Assembly: GCA_014584395.1 (NCBI GenBank)
Contig: JACTMY010000008.1
Span: forward strand, 62,001 to 126,000
Direction: 5' to 3'
Length of the DNA: 64,000 nucleotides
Origin: Planctomycetota bacterium
Lineage (GTDB): Bacteria > Planctomycetota > Planctomycetia > Gemmatales > HRBIN36
Within the stretch, counting starts at the first letter, position 1; each line of letters opens with the position of its first letter. Shown here piece after piece: positions 26,713-35,370 of the stretch. A model generated the notes under the pieces. The model saw nothing but the letters and a program-made list of their open reading frames with translations, ran no database searches and had not been told where the DNA came from. A program made the translations under genes and the position numbers.

Positions 26713-27195
26713 ATGCCCACCATGACCCATCCGCCCGTGATCCGAGTGCCCGGCGCGGGCCGAACTATTGGCGTGGTCGGCGACCTCTATCGTTTCCTGG
26801 CCACGGGAGCGGAAACGGCAGGCCGCTACGCTTTTTTCGAAGCCGTGGTCCTGCCCGGAGGCGGACCGCCGCCCCATATCCACAGTCGCGAGGAAGAGGG
26901 CTTCTTGGTCGTGGAGGGGGAAGTGGTCTTCTATCTGGTCAACGAGCGGATCGTGGCTGGACCGGGCACGTATCTCAACATGCCGATTGGCAGTCAGCAT
27001 CATTTCAAAAACGAATCGAACCAACCGGTCCGGATGCTGATCCTGGTGGCTCCGGCGGGACTGGAAGAGTTTTTCTTCGAAGTGGGGCAAGCCGTCCCTG
27101 AAGGAGCGGCCATGCCGCCGCCGCCCGGCCCCGCAGAGATCGAGAAGCTGCTGGCCACGGCCCCGAAGTATGGTCTCGAGATTCTGCTGCCGTAA
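26713..27195 (+). CDS. Cupin domain protein
   Basis: A 160-residue single-cupin protein. Motif 1 supplies H55, H57 and E61/E62 (PPPHIHSREEEGFLVVEGE) and motif 2 matches G-x5-PxG-x2-H-x3-N exactly, from G85 to N100 with H96. This gives a full 3-His/1-Glu metal site. It resembles quercetin-dioxygenase-like cupins, many of which have unknown substrates. A GAGGA site lies about 13 bases before the start at 26713. The glycosyltransferase gene begins 44 bases downstream on the same strand and may be co-transcribed. Confidence 0.85.
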   Translation: MPTMTHPPVIRVPGAGRTIGVVGDLYRFLATGAETAGRYAFFEAVVLPGGGPPPHIHSREEEGFLVVEGEVVFYLVNERIVAGPGTYLNMPIGSQHHFKNESNQPVRMLILVAPAGLEEFFFEVGQAVPEGAAMPPPPGPAEIEKLLATAPKYGLEILLP

Positions 27196-27239
27196 GCATA
27201 AGCGAACGATTTCGGCACGAACAATCCTTGGAGCCTGTT

Positions 27240-28475
27240 GTGCATTTTTTCCTTACCACGTTCGGCAGCGCTGGGGACGTATTCCCCATGATGGGATTGG
27301 CCCTTGAATTGCGGCGGCGCGGGCACGAAGTGACCCTGGCAACCAACGAGACCTTCGCCAGCCTGGCCCAGCGTCATGATCTTTCTTTTGAGGTTTTGGG
27401 GACGCGCGAGGATTTCATCGCCTGCATCAGCCATGCGGACCTGTGGCACCCCCGCAAAGCTTTCGCACATGTTTACCGCAGCTTGCAGCCCGGATTGAAA
27501 ACGCAATATGAACTTCTCGCCCGTCACGCCGCCCGCACACCGACCGTGGCCATCGCCAATTGCTTCAGCTTTGGAGCCTACCTGGCGCAGGAGAAGCTGA
27601 ACATTCCCCTAGTGACCCTTCACTGTCAACCAGCCGTGCTGTGGAGCGACTTTGAACCGCCCACATTGCCGGGCCTGTTTGGGCCACGCTGGCTGAAGCG
27701 GTTTTGCTACAACGTTGGGGTGCGCTTTTTCATCGACCCGGTTGTTCTACCGTTCCTCAACCCCTGGCGGTTAGAATTGGGTCTGCCTCCCATCCGTCAA
27801 ATCTCGCGCTGGTGGCATTCGCCGTTTGGCGTCCTGGGCATGTTTCCCGAATGGTTTTCTCCGCCGCAGCCCGATTGGCCGGCCAAGATCCAGCTAACCA
27901 ATTTTCCTCTCTGGAACGACCAGAGCCAGGGCACGCTTTCCGCCGAGGTGGAAGCCTTCATGCAAGCGGGTGAGCCGCCGATTGTTTTCACACCAGGCTC
28001 CGCCAATGTGCATGGTCAGACTTTCTTTACGGCTGCCGTGGAAGCCTGCTGCAGAATGAAGCGCAGGGCGCTTTTTCTGACCGAGTATCCTGATCAACTG
28101 CCTCAACCGTTGCCGCAGGACATCCTGCACCTTCGCTATGTGCCCTTGGATGCGGTGCTGCCTCGAGCGGCGGCGTTTGTGCATCATGGGGGCGTGGGCT
28201 CCACTTCGCAGGCGTTGGCCGCGGGCATCCCTCAGGTCATCATGCCCCTGGCCCACGATCAGTTCGACAATGCGGCCCGCGTCACCCGGCTGGGGGTCGG
28301 GACTTCCCTGACCGTCCGCCAATTTTCCGCGGCCCGATTGGCCAGTCGACTGCATGATTTGATATCATCGCAAGCGGTCCAGTCCGCCTGCCGCCAATGC
28401 GCAGAGCGTTTGAAAGTTCGCGATGGCTTATCCCGATCCGTTGATGTCCTTGAAGAGTGGGTCGGACCGCTTTAG
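27240..28475 (+). CDS. GT1-family glycosyltransferase (UGT/MGT-like)
   Basis: About 411 residues from the GTG at 27240, which has TTGGAG 6 bases upstream. The N-terminal Rossmann half starts FFLTTFGSAGDVFPMMGLAL, with ELRRRGHEVTLATNE, the acceptor-binding side of GT-B enzymes. The donor side has IVFTPGSANVHG, LHLRYVPLDAVLPRAAAFVHHGG and GSTSQALAAGIPQVIMPLAHDQFDNA, the plant-UGT/MGT signature for nucleotide-sugar binding. Enzymes of this group glycosylate lipids, sterols or secondary metabolites; the acceptor here is unknown. No biosynthetic cluster surrounds it, though a cupin and an acetyltransferase are near. Confidence 0.88.
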   Translation: MHFFLTTFGSAGDVFPMMGLALELRRRGHEVTLATNETFASLAQRHDLSFEVLGTREDFIACISHADLWHPRKAFAHVYRSLQPGLKTQYELLARHAARTPTVAIANCFSFGAYLAQEKLNIPLVTLHCQPAVLWSDFEPPTLPGLFGPRWLKRFCYNVGVRFFIDPVVLPFLNPWRLELGLPPIRQISRWWHSPFGVLGMFPEWFSPPQPDWPAKIQLTNFPLWNDQSQGTLSAEVEAFMQAGEPPIVFTPGSANVHGQTFFTAAVEACCRMKRRALFLTEYPDQLPQPLPQDILHLRYVPLDAVLPRAAAFVHHGGVGSTSQALAAGIPQVIMPLAHDQFDNAARVTRLGVGTSLTVRQFSAARLASRLHDLISSQAVQSACRQCAERLKVRDGLSRSVDVLEEWVGPL

Positions 28476-28506
28476 CTTTTCCATGGGCATGATTAGGAGC
28501 AACGCT

Positions 28507-29127
28507 ATGGCCAAGAAGAAACAAGACGGCGTTTCCGATGAAGCGGTCCTCAAGGCGACGGGCAAGACCTGGCCCCAGTGGTTTGATCTGTTGAATAAAG
28601 CTGGAGCCAAGACCTGGTCCCATAAGGAAATCGTCGCCTATCTGAAAGAGCATGCCAAACTCTCCGCCTGGTGGGAGCAAACGGTAACCGTGGCCTATGA
28701 AAAAGCTCATAACAAGCGTGTGCTCGGCCAAACCAACGATGCTGGTTTTCAGCTTGGCATTCAAAAAACGCTGCCCATCGATCGCGCATCCGCCTGGAAG
28801 CTGCTCTGCTCCACGAAGGGGGTGGCGCTTTGGCTGGGCAAGATCAAAGCCATGAAATGGGAAGAAGGCTTTACCTATGCCACGGCGGCAGAAACCCACG
28901 GCGAACTGCGCGTGATCAAGCCTCAGGAACGGCTGCGCCTCACCTGGCAGCCCAAGGAGATGAAGAAGCCTGCCACGCTGCAGGTGACCCTGACCCCCAG
29001 CGGCCCGGACAAAACCGCCCTGCGCTTTCATCTGGAAAAGCTGCCTTCCGCCGACTGGCGGACCCAGATGAAGAAACATTGGGACGGCGTCTTGCAGGAC
29101 CTATTAGCGCTGACCCCGAACGGATGA
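28507..29127 (+). CDS. DUF4287 plus SRPBCC (AHSA1-like) protein
   Basis: About 206 residues from the start at 28507, which follows AGGAGC; the frame upstream has no such site. Residues of about 10-70 match DUF4287 (ATGKTWPQWFDLLNKAGAKT, AWWEQTVTVAYEKAHNKR). Residues of about 75-200 are an SRPBCC/AHSA1-like fold: IQKTLPIDRASAWKLLCSTK, RLRLTWQPKEMKKPATLQV and a C-terminal helix WRTQMKKHWDGVLQDLL. SRPBCC proteins bind hydrophobic ligands in a deep pocket. This two-domain combination is widespread but functionally undefined. It follows the glycosyltransferase gene by 31 bases and may share its transcript. Confidence 0.82.
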   Translation: MAKKKQDGVSDEAVLKATGKTWPQWFDLLNKAGAKTWSHKEIVAYLKEHAKLSAWWEQTVTVAYEKAHNKRVLGQTNDAGFQLGIQKTLPIDRASAWKLLCSTKGVALWLGKIKAMKWEEGFTYATAAETHGELRVIKPQERLRLTWQPKEMKKPATLQVTLTPSGPDKTALRFHLEKLPSADWRTQMKKHWDGVLQDLLALTPNG

Positions 29128-29204
29128 TCCACCGACTTGCTTTTAGATCGTTAGCAGAGGGAAGGCACGCTCGCTGTAAGCCTTGATTATAAGTGGAGAC
29201 ATTT

Positions 29205-29840
29205 GTGAACGGTCCCGATCCGCTCGATCCGCACCCGATGCCTGGCTTTCCCCAGGTGGGCTTCCTTAAACCGCTGATCACAAGCCCCAACATTCTGGTG
29301 GGAGACTATACTTATTACGACAATCCCGAGGGACCGGAGCATTTCGAGAGCCGCAACGTGCTCTACCATTTTCCCTTTGTGGGCGACAAGCTGATCCTTG
29401 GCAAATTCTGTGCTCTGGCGCGCGGCGTTCGCTTCATCATGAACGGCGCGAACCATGCCCTGAATGGTTTTTCGACGTATCCCTTCTACATCTTCGGCCA
29501 AGGCTGGGAAACCGCGATGCCATCGCCCGAAGCTTTCCCCTATAAGGGCGACACGGTCGTGGGCCACGACGTATGGATCGGCTATGACGCGTTGATCATG
29601 CCGGGGGTGCGCATCGGCGATGGGGCGATCGTGGCGGCTCGCGCCGTCGTCACCACCGACGTGCCCGCCTATGCCGTCGTTGGCGGCAACCCCGCCCGGA
29701 TCATCAAGCGGCGCTACGCCGAAGCGGAAGTGTCGGAGTTGCAGCGCATCGCCTGGTGGGATTGGCCTCTTGAGAAAGTGACCCGTCATCTCGGAGCCAT
29801 CACGAAGGGGGATTGGCCTGCTCTGCGTGCAGCCACTTGA
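29205..29840 (+). CDS. Vat/CatB-type hexapeptide acetyltransferase (xenobiotic acyltransferase)
   Basis: About 211 residues from the GTG at 29205 with GGAG 6 bases upstream (29193 is an alternative). It is a left-handed beta-helix enzyme: [39 protein letters not shown], the active-site loop [15 protein letters not shown] with the catalytic His, then [20 protein letters not shown] and [18 protein letters not shown]. This arrangement is that of Vat streptogramin and CatB chloramphenicol acetyltransferases. Many chromosomal homologues exist whose natural substrate is unknown, so resistance should not be assumed. No mobile element is seen next to it. Confidence 0.87.
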   Translation: MNGPDPLDPHPMPGFPQVGFLKPLITSPNILVGDYTYYDNPEGPEHFESRNVLYHFPFVGDKLILGKFCALARGVRFIMNGANHALNGFSTYPFYIFGQGWETAMPSPEAFPYKGDTVVGHDVWIGYDALIMPGVRIGDGAIVAARAVVTTDVPAYAVVGGNPARIIKRRYAEAEVSELQRIAWWDWPLEKVTRHLGAITKGDWPALRAAT

Positions 29841-29924
29841 CTTGAATCGTTCCGCTTGACTGAGCCATTCGATGCCATCCATCCCAACGCACGAAGGACG
29901 CGGCGCGCGCAGCACTTTTGCCCC

Positions 29925-29957
29925 TTGACTGCAATTATTACACGATATAGTGTAATA
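29925..29957 (+). promoter_or_regulatory. ars promoter and palindromic operator
   Basis: TATTACAC (29936-29943) and GTGTAATA (29950-29957) form a perfect 8-bp inverted repeat with a 6-base spacer. TTGACT at 29925-29930 is a good -35 box, and TATAGT at 29946-29951 a -10 box at a short 15-base spacing. The operator therefore covers the promoter, as expected for autorepression by the ArsR encoded 28 bases downstream. Confidence 0.8.
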
Positions 29958-29984
29958 GTGGTTTGTAAAAGGAGGTCGATCGTG

Positions 29985-30446
29985 ATGACCGCGAAAGCCA
30001 AGCCTTCTCGCTCCGCCGCGGGCTGCTGCGCCGTCCCCGCGCTCAAGGAGCGCCCCTTGCTCAATCCCATCCAGGCGGGCGGGCTGGCCGGCGTCTTCAA
30101 GGTGCTCGCCAACGACACCCGGCTCCGGCTTCTCCATGCCTTGGCCCGCGCCGATGAGCTGTGCGTCACTGATCTGGCCCGGACCATCGGCATGAAGCCG
30201 CAGGCCGTTTCCAATCAACTGCAAAGGCTCATCGATCTGGGCATCCTGAGCCATCGCCGCGCTGGCAACAACATCCACTATCGCCTCGAGGATCGCTGCG
30301 TGCAGTATCTCCTCGATCTGGGGTTGTGTTTGATGGAAGAAGTCAGCCATCGACAGCGGCAGCGTTCTCCTCTTCACCGTGGCGGGCGGCCGTCGGCGTC
30401 CTCGGAGGTGATCTCGCGTTCGCCGCGCAAGGGGAACGAGACATGA
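29985..30446 (+). CDS. arsR: ArsR/SmtB family metalloregulator
   Basis: About 153 residues from the ATG at 29985, which follows GGAGGT with 8-base spacing. The winged helix-turn-helix has VFKVLANDTRLRLLHALARA, ELCVTDLARTIGMKPQAVSNQLQRL and ILSHRRAGNNIHYRL. It should repress the operon by binding the TATTACAC palindrome and release it on arsenite. The classic As(III) site CxC in helix 3 is incomplete: it reads ELCVTD, not ELCVCD. A vicinal Cys pair near the N-terminus (AAGCCAV) could supply the missing ligands, as N-terminal cysteines do in CadC. The gene overlaps arsC by 4 bases (ATGA). Confidence 0.9.
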   Translation: MTAKAKPSRSAAGCCAVPALKERPLLNPIQAGGLAGVFKVLANDTRLRLLHALARADELCVTDLARTIGMKPQAVSNQLQRLIDLGILSHRRAGNNIHYRLEDRCVQYLLDLGLCLMEEVSHRQRQRSPLHRGGRPSASSEVISRSPRKGNET

Positions 30447-30838
30447 AGACGATTCTCTTCGTCTGCGTCGAAAACGCCAACCGCAGCCAGATGGCCGAGG
30501 CTTTCGCCCGCATCCACGGGGCCGGGAAGGTCGAGGCCTATAGCGCCGGCTCCCGTCCCTCCGGGCAAGTGAACCCGAAGGCGGTCGAAGCCATGAAGGA
30601 GTTCGGCTACGACCTCGCGGCGCATCAGTCCAAGCCGCTGGACGCCTTCAACGGCCAGGAAGTCGACGTCGCCGTGACCATGGGTTGCGGCGATGCTTGT
30701 CCGCTCGTGCGGGCCAAGCGCCGCGAGGATTGGGCCATTCCCGATCCCAAGCATCTGCCCCCCGATGCCTTCCGCCAGGTCCGCGACCTGATCGAAACCA
30801 AAGTGAAGGACTTATTGCAATCCCTGACCATGGAGTGA
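30443..30838 (+). CDS. arsC: Arsenate reductase, thioredoxin-coupled low-molecular-weight phosphatase type
   Basis: A 131-residue ArsC. The phosphatase-like loop CVENANR gives C8 and R14 (CX5R), where arsenate is bound and attacked. C82 and C86 in MGCGDACP correspond to the redox pair that carries the disulfide outward for thioredoxin to reduce. The reaction is arsenate to arsenite. The start at 30443 is preceded by AAGGGGA and overlaps the end of arsR by 4 bases. The product arsenite would be taken by ArsM, encoded 3 bases downstream. No efflux gene is in the operon. Confidence 0.94.
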   Translation: MKTILFVCVENANRSQMAEAFARIHGAGKVEAYSAGSRPSGQVNPKAVEAMKEFGYDLAAHQSKPLDAFNGQEVDVAVTMGCGDACPLVRAKRREDWAIPDPKHLPPDAFRQVRDLIETKVKDLLQSLTME

Positions 30839-30841
30839 ATC

Positions 30842-31768
30842 ATGAGCTCATCGATCCAGCAAGCCGTGCAAACGAAATATGGGACCGTGGCCGAGAGCAG
30901 CCTGTCGAGCCGCCACGCCGGCGTGCGAGCTGTGGCGGAAGCCTTCGGTTACACCCCCGAGGAACTGGCCTCCATCCCCGCCGAGGCGAACATGGGGTTG
31001 TCGTGCGGCAATCCTATCGCGACGGCCCGTCTCCGGCCCGGCGAAGTCGTGGTCGACCTCGGCTGCGGCGGCGGGCTGGATGTCTTTCTCGCGGCGGCCA
31101 AGGTCGGCCCGACGGGCCTGGCCATCGGCATCGACATGACCCCGGAGATGCTCGAACGGGCGCGCCGCAACGCCGCCAAGGGCGTCAATGGGCAACCCAT
31201 CACCAACGTGGCTTTTTATGAAGCCACCATCGACCACATGCCTTTGCCCGATGCGTCAGCGGACGTGGTCATCAGCAACTGCGTGATCAATTTGGCGCCC
31301 GACAAGCCGGCGGTTTTTCGCGAAATCGCCCGGGTGTTGAAGCCCGGAGGCCGGCTGGCCGTCAGCGACATCGCCCTCAAGCAACCGCTGCCGCCGGAGG
31401 TGGGGAATGATTTGATGGCCTACGTCGGCTGCATCGCCGGGGCGATCCTGATCGAGGATTACAAGCAGCAACTGCGCGGCGCCGGGTTTGCCGCCGTGGA
31501 AGTGATCGATACGGGGGCGGATTTGAACGCCTATACCAAGGTGGAAAATCAGTCCGGTTGTTGTTCACCTGGCATGGCCCAGGAACAGGAAGCGGCGCCG
31601 AGTGGCTGCTGCGAACCGGCAGCCGCGGCGCCGTCGAACATCAGCCTGTGCTGCGGAACGAGCACGTCGACGACGGATCCGTTCCACGCCCGGCTGGCCG
31701 ACCTGTTGACGCGGTACAACGTCAACGACTATGCCGCCAGCGTGAAAGTCCTGGCCGTGAAGCCGTGA
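30842..31768 (+). CDS. arsM: Arsenite S-adenosylmethionine methyltransferase
   Basis: A 308-residue ArsM, the last gene of the ars operon. The SAM-binding motif is [15 protein letters not shown] (about 70-84) with [13 protein letters not shown]. The arsenite-binding cysteines C55 (MGLSCGNP), C147 (ISNCVINL) and C197 (YVGCIAG) match the conserved set of the family. ArsM methylates As(III) stepwise to methylated and volatile species. The C-terminal tail is Cys-rich with three vicinal pairs, 240-241, 256-257 and 270-271, which may bind As(III). In a pump-less operon, methylation would be the main route of detoxification. Confidence 0.94.
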   Translation: MSSSIQQAVQTKYGTVAESSLSSRHAGVRAVAEAFGYTPEELASIPAEANMGLSCGNPIATARLRPGEVVVDLGCGGGLDVFLAAAKVGPTGLAIGIDMTPEMLERARRNAAKGVNGQPITNVAFYEATIDHMPLPDASADVVISNCVINLAPDKPAVFREIARVLKPGGRLAVSDIALKQPLPPEVGNDLMAYVGCIAGAILIEDYKQQLRGAGFAAVEVIDTGADLNAYTKVENQSGCCSPGMAQEQEAAPSGCCEPAAAAPSNISLCCGTSTSTTDPFHARLADLLTRYNVNDYAASVKVLAVKP

Positions 31769-31776
31769 AGCAACGC

Positions 31777-32802
31777 TCAGCGGTCAGTCGCTAACGAGTG
31801 GACCTTCACCTTGGCCAGGTAGATGTTCGTCTTGCCTTCGTGGGTGGAGTAATAGCTGACCCAGAGCAGGCCGTCGTGCCAAACGAGGCCGGCGTAGCTC
31901 GTGTCGCCCCCCGAGGGCAGGGCCAGGGCTTCGGTCAATCGGCCCGCCTGGGGATCGATCCAGCACAGCGACGTGCGGACCTTCTGGTCATAAAGCCGAA
32001 CGGCGGCGAGGAGTCGCCCGTCGGGCAGTTGGATCATGGCCGGTCCGCCGATGGTCGCGCCCAGGTCTTTCCACTCCCATTGCGTGTAGGGAGCTTGGGC
32101 GATGCCCAGAAGGCCGCTGCGCGGTCGGCCATCCCGCCGGAGCAGGCAGTAGGCGGTGTCGCCGGCGAAGACCAGGCTCGATTCATTCGGATAGCCCGCA
32201 TCATGCAGCCGCGGCACCAGCACGTCGAAACGCTTGCCATCCTGGCTGGTGTAGAGACGCACCGATTGATCCTGGCGGCAGCCATACCCCAGTCCATAAG
32301 CCTGGCCTTTATGCCAGGTGACGCGCCAAAGCCAAAAGTCAGGCTCGCCGATCGGATGCCGGTCGCTCCAGGTGCGGCCGTCCTTGGAAAACCAGGCCAG
32401 GGATTGATGCGTGTGCTTGGACTTGTCGTGCAGCGCTTCAGCGCCCGAGAGCATTAATTCGCCCGCGGGGGTGACGCTGATCTTGGCGTCGCGGAGATCG
32501 GAGCGGGGCGAGGTGAAGAGGGCGGCGGACTCCCAGGTTTGGCCATCGCGGGACGTGATGACGCGCAAGGCTCCATCGTAGGAGACGTGGGCCTGGCCTT
32601 CGCGAAACACGCAATACCAGCGCTCTTGAAAACGGACGAGGTCGGTAAAGGCGTTGTGCGGGGCTTGATCCCAGATTTTACGGACTTCGACCAGTTCCAG
32701 CCCGCTTGAAGCAACCCGATCCGCGGCGGAGAAGGCGGCCAGGGTGCCGGCGCTGAACGTCGTGAGGAGCGCGATCATTTTCCAGCGTGAATTGATTAAC
32801 AT
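31777..32802 (-). CDS. Exported sialidase-like six-bladed beta-propeller protein
   Basis: A 341-residue protein with an N-terminal hydrophobic leader (MIALLTTFSAGTLAAFSAA). Repeats resembling sialidase Asp-boxes are present (ITSRDGQTWESA, FSKDGRTWSDR, YTSQDGKRFDV), together with FREGQAHV near the start and a late Arg-rich strand RLLAAVRLYD. These mark the exo-alpha-sialidase/BNR fold. Whether it has glycosidase activity is unclear, since the full catalytic Arg triad and Tyr/Glu pair cannot be assigned. It is convergent with arsM, only 8 bases apart, and unrelated to it. Confidence 0.72.
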   Translation of the reverse strand: MLINSRWKMIALLTTFSAGTLAAFSAADRVASSGLELVEVRKIWDQAPHNAFTDLVRFQERWYCVFREGQAHVSYDGALRVITSRDGQTWESAALFTSPRSDLRDAKISVTPAGELMLSGAEALHDKSKHTHQSLAWFSKDGRTWSDRHPIGEPDFWLWRVTWHKGQAYGLGYGCRQDQSVRLYTSQDGKRFDVLVPRLHDAGYPNESSLVFAGDTAYCLLRRDGRPRSGLLGIAQAPYTQWEWKDLGATIGGPAMIQLPDGRLLAAVRLYDQKVRTSLCWIDPQAGRLTEALALPSGGDTSYAGLVWHDGLLWVSYYSTHEGKTNIYLAKVKVHSLATDR

Positions 32803-33282
32803 GCGGGGCTCCTTTTAAGCCGAATGGGCGGGGCTTCGATTTTGGCAGGAACGACTATCTTAATCCCATCCACGAGCCGCGGACAAGCAGATAAGTTCGT
32901 CCTTGCGGTGCAAGCTCGGGCCTCGATTCCTCCCTGGCGTCTGGACGCAGGCCAGGAGGCAAGGTACATTGGTGGGGAATTTCCTTTCTCTTGCGGCCAA
33001 GGCCATGACGCTTTCCATGGATTCATCACGACGTCGTAGCCGATCACTCGATCGGGCCTCTGGCATTCGCAACGTTCCCTTCAAAAATGAGTTTGGGTGA
33101 ATGGCCCTCATGGCGTGACGGCGTGCCCGGTCATGGACAGTCGCCATGGGCGTTTGCATCTCATCATCCACGATGGATCGACTCCAAATCTCAGCCGCTT
33201 GCTTTGGAGATTCAGGCGGCGTGCCACGCGGAATTGCTCCAGTTGATTCCAATCCGTTTCATCGAAAAACAAGGGACCGATC
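32803..33282. other. Divergent intergenic region, no feature recognised
   Basis: About 480 bases between the divergent sialidase-like and transglutaminase-like genes. Neither strand has a convincing frame with a ribosome-binding site. No tRNA, terminator with T-run or repeat was recognised. It must hold the two promoters, but none has a clear consensus. Confidence 0.4.
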
Positions 33283-34284
33283 ATGTTTTCGCAATCGTTT
33301 GCCTGGCGCTGCGCCTTATTCGCAGGGGTTGGCTTGGGATGGTTGACAAGCTGCCTGCAGGGCCAAGATCGTGCTTCCCAGGTCAAGAGCCGCAGCTTTT
33401 ATTTCACGTATGCCGGCACCATCAAAGGCATGCCGCCGGGGCAAAAAGCGCGGGTGTGGCTGCCCGTGCCGCCGACGAACGAAGATCAAATGGTGAAGCT
33501 CGCGGACCAGCAGTTGCCCAGCAAGGAACGATTGGGCCAGGAAGCCAAATATGGCAACCAGATTCTTTATTTCGAAGCCCCCGCCGATGCCGAAGGGCAG
33601 GTGCGCTTTTCTGTTCGCTATCATGTCGTTCGGTTTGAAGTCAAAGCCGATCAATCGACCAAAGGCAAAGCGCTGGATGATCTGGATGTGTTTCTGAAAG
33701 CGGACGCCAAGGTGCCAATCGGCGGCAAACCGTTAACCTTGCTGGATGGCAAAGCCTTGCCCGGCGACCAGATGGACCTGGCGCGCTTGTTTTACGACGT
33801 GGTCAATCAGCACATGCGCTACAGCAAAGAGGGCACCGGCTGGGGACAGGGGGATGCCGAGTGGGCTTGCGACAGCCGCTTCGGCAATTGCTCCGACTTT
33901 CACAGCCTGTTCATTTCACTGTCGCGCTCCTTCAAGATTCCCGCCAAGTTTGAAATGGGCTTTCCCCTGCCGGAAAAGCGCGGCGAAGGCGACATCCCCG
34001 GTTATCATTGCTGGGCCAAGTTCAAACCTCAGGGCCGCGGCTGGATTCCGGTGGATATCTCCGAAGCCAACAAGGATCCCAAGATGAAGGAATATTACTT
34101 TGGCAATTTGACCGAAGACCGCGTGGCCTTTACCGTGGGGCGGGACTTGACCTTGAACCCACCGCAATCGGGACCGGCCCTCAACTTTTTCATTTATCCT
34201 TATGTCGAGGTCGAAGGCCAACCCTGGCCTGGCGATAAAATCGACAAGCGGTTCAGCTTTGCCGATGCGCCGCCATCGAAGTGA
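33283..34284 (+). CDS. Transglutaminase-like domain protein, exported
   Basis: A 333-residue protein with a signal peptide (WRCALFAGVGLGWLTSCLQG). The catalytic triad of the transglutaminase/papain-like superfamily is intact: C203 in RFGNCSDFHSL, H242 in GYHCWAKF and D258 in IPVDISEA. The N-terminal 150 residues form a beta domain (SFYFTYAGTIKGMP, VRFSVRYHVVRFEV) typical of bacterial transglutaminase-core proteins. Bacterial members are mostly peptidases or hydrolases acting outside the cytoplasm; the substrate is not known. AAGGGA lies about 6 bases before the start. The next gene is convergent. Confidence 0.88.
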   Translation: MFSQSFAWRCALFAGVGLGWLTSCLQGQDRASQVKSRSFYFTYAGTIKGMPPGQKARVWLPVPPTNEDQMVKLADQQLPSKERLGQEAKYGNQILYFEAPADAEGQVRFSVRYHVVRFEVKADQSTKGKALDDLDVFLKADAKVPIGGKPLTLLDGKALPGDQMDLARLFYDVVNQHMRYSKEGTGWGQGDAEWACDSRFGNCSDFHSLFISLSRSFKIPAKFEMGFPLPEKRGEGDIPGYHCWAKFKPQGRGWIPVDISEANKDPKMKEYYFGNLTEDRVAFTVGRDLTLNPPQSGPALNFFIYPYVEVEGQPWPGDKIDKRFSFADAPPSK

Positions 34285-34311
34285 ACGGTTCGAGCCGTGC
34301 CGATGCAGCGG

Positions 34312-35034
34312 TCAACCGCCCATGCGGTGTTGCCGTTCCAGTTCGACCAGGCGGGCGACCAGATCGGAATGGGCATGGATGCGGAAGATGTAGCGGGGGA
34401 CCTGTTGAGTCGTTGTCCGGGCCATGAAGGGTTCGCCCCAAAAACTTAAGAGGGCCTCCGTTTGGCCGTCTTGCTGGACGTCGGCCAGGATGAAGGAAAC
34501 CGTTTCCGGCAACGCCGTCCAGCGCGGCTCCCGCACTTTCGCATGACCGCTTGAAGCCTGAATCTTCGGCTGCATGTGCTGTTCCCACAGCGTCCTTTCT
34601 GCGGTGTTGGCGATGAATTGAATGGACGTCACCTGGGGATTCTCCAAGGCGGGTTTCAGCATCAAGTCGAACACTTCCTGGGATTTGAACATCAGGAAGC
34701 ACACGTTGAACCAGACCATCTCGCCGCGGGCCAGTTCCGAAAAGCGGCGGCTTTCAGCGCGCAGTTGCCGCGGACCGATGAGAACGGCCTCGGCCGGGTG
34801 AAGCGAGCCATGCACTTCATCGACGGTGTTTTTCAGCCGCTCGACGAGGCAGCCGACGTGCTCGTCGTGGCTTTCGCGCCGCAAATCGCGGAAGAGCAGC
34901 AGGGCCAAGAGCACGAGGATGATCGTGAAGATCACGTTGACCTCCACGATATGGAGCAAGTGCATGACGATGGCCAGGACAGCGGCGGCAATGCCCGCGA
35001 TGATGTCCCAATCGAGTCGCAGCATCCCCTTCAT
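34312..35034 (-). CDS. Hypothetical membrane protein
   Basis: A 240-residue protein I do not recognise. Two adjacent membrane helices lie at about residues 10-27 (IIAGIAAAVLAIVMHLLHI) and 31-48 (VNVIFTIILVLLALLLFRD). The remaining 190 residues are soluble and probably cytoplasmic, with GEMVWFNVCFLMFKSQEVFD and ALLSFWGEPFMARTT. That layout (two helices, then a domain with a conserved-looking Phe/Trp core) resembles a sensor or a phospholipase D-like module, but no HKD motif is present. It is divergent from the duplicated oxidoreductase fragment at 35204. Confidence 0.6.
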   Translation of the reverse strand: MKGMLRLDWDIIAGIAAAVLAIVMHLLHIVEVNVIFTIILVLLALLLFRDLRRESHDEHVGCLVERLKNTVDEVHGSLHPAEAVLIGPRQLRAESRRFSELARGEMVWFNVCFLMFKSQEVFDLMLKPALENPQVTSIQFIANTAERTLWEQHMQPKIQASSGHAKVREPRWTALPETVSFILADVQQDGQTEALLSFWGEPFMARTTTQQVPRYIFRIHAHSDLVARLVELERQHRMGG

Positions 35035-35203
35035 GGCATCTCCCCCCGTTCGTGACGCTTATAACCATTTCATATGACGTTGCCGGAGCAACTGCGAGAC
35101 CGCCCTTGAAGCAGCTTTGTGGTTTCGACGGTTTCCATTTTGCTCTACAATGCTTTTCATGAACGAACCTTCGATTCCCTCCTTGGCATAAAGCGATACC
35201 ACC

Positions 35204-35305
35204 ATGGTCCAAATCGGCATCGCCGGCGTCGGCTTCATGGGCATGATTCATTACCTGGCCGCAGGTCGGCTGGAGGCTGGCGCGGCGCGGGTGCGGGCCT
35301 CTTGA
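35204..35305 (+). pseudogene. Truncated 5' end of a Gfo/Idh/MocA oxidoreductase gene
   Basis: The frame reads MVQIGIAGVGFMGMIHYLAA and on to residue 32, then runs into a stop. Bases 35204-35299 match 37029-37124, the first 96 bases of the intact oxidoreductase gene, with three differences, all at third codon positions and all synonymous. Similarity starts exactly at the ATG and ends abruptly at 35299. The sequences upstream of the two ATGs are unrelated. A TACAAT at 35146-35151 may be the -10 element of the original gene. This is what remains of the gene's original start after the AbiE module was inserted. Confidence 0.8.
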
Positions 35306-35369
35306 CGGAAGGCGTCCGGGATGTTACAAAACATGGGTAAATAAATGTTTATTCCGATGTTTTGTAACA
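35302..35369 (+). promoter_or_regulatory. abiE promoter with perfect 13-bp inverted repeat operator
   Basis: TGTTACAAAACAT (35322-35334) and ATGTTTTGTAACA (35357-35369) are perfect inverted repeats, with a smaller inner dyad AATAAA-TG-TTTATT between them. TTGACG at 35302-35307 and TACAAA at 35325-35330, 17 bases apart, form a promoter whose -10 box lies in the left arm. The right arm ends one base before the abiEi start codon. AbiEi antitoxins are known to bind inverted repeats in their own promoter and repress it. Confidence 0.82.
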
Positions 35370-35370
35370 A

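Noticed and set aside
29205-29840. Calling the acetyltransferase an acquired antibiotic-resistance gene
   Set aside because: Chromosomal Vat/CatB-like homologues with unknown substrates are widespread and no mobile element flanks it.
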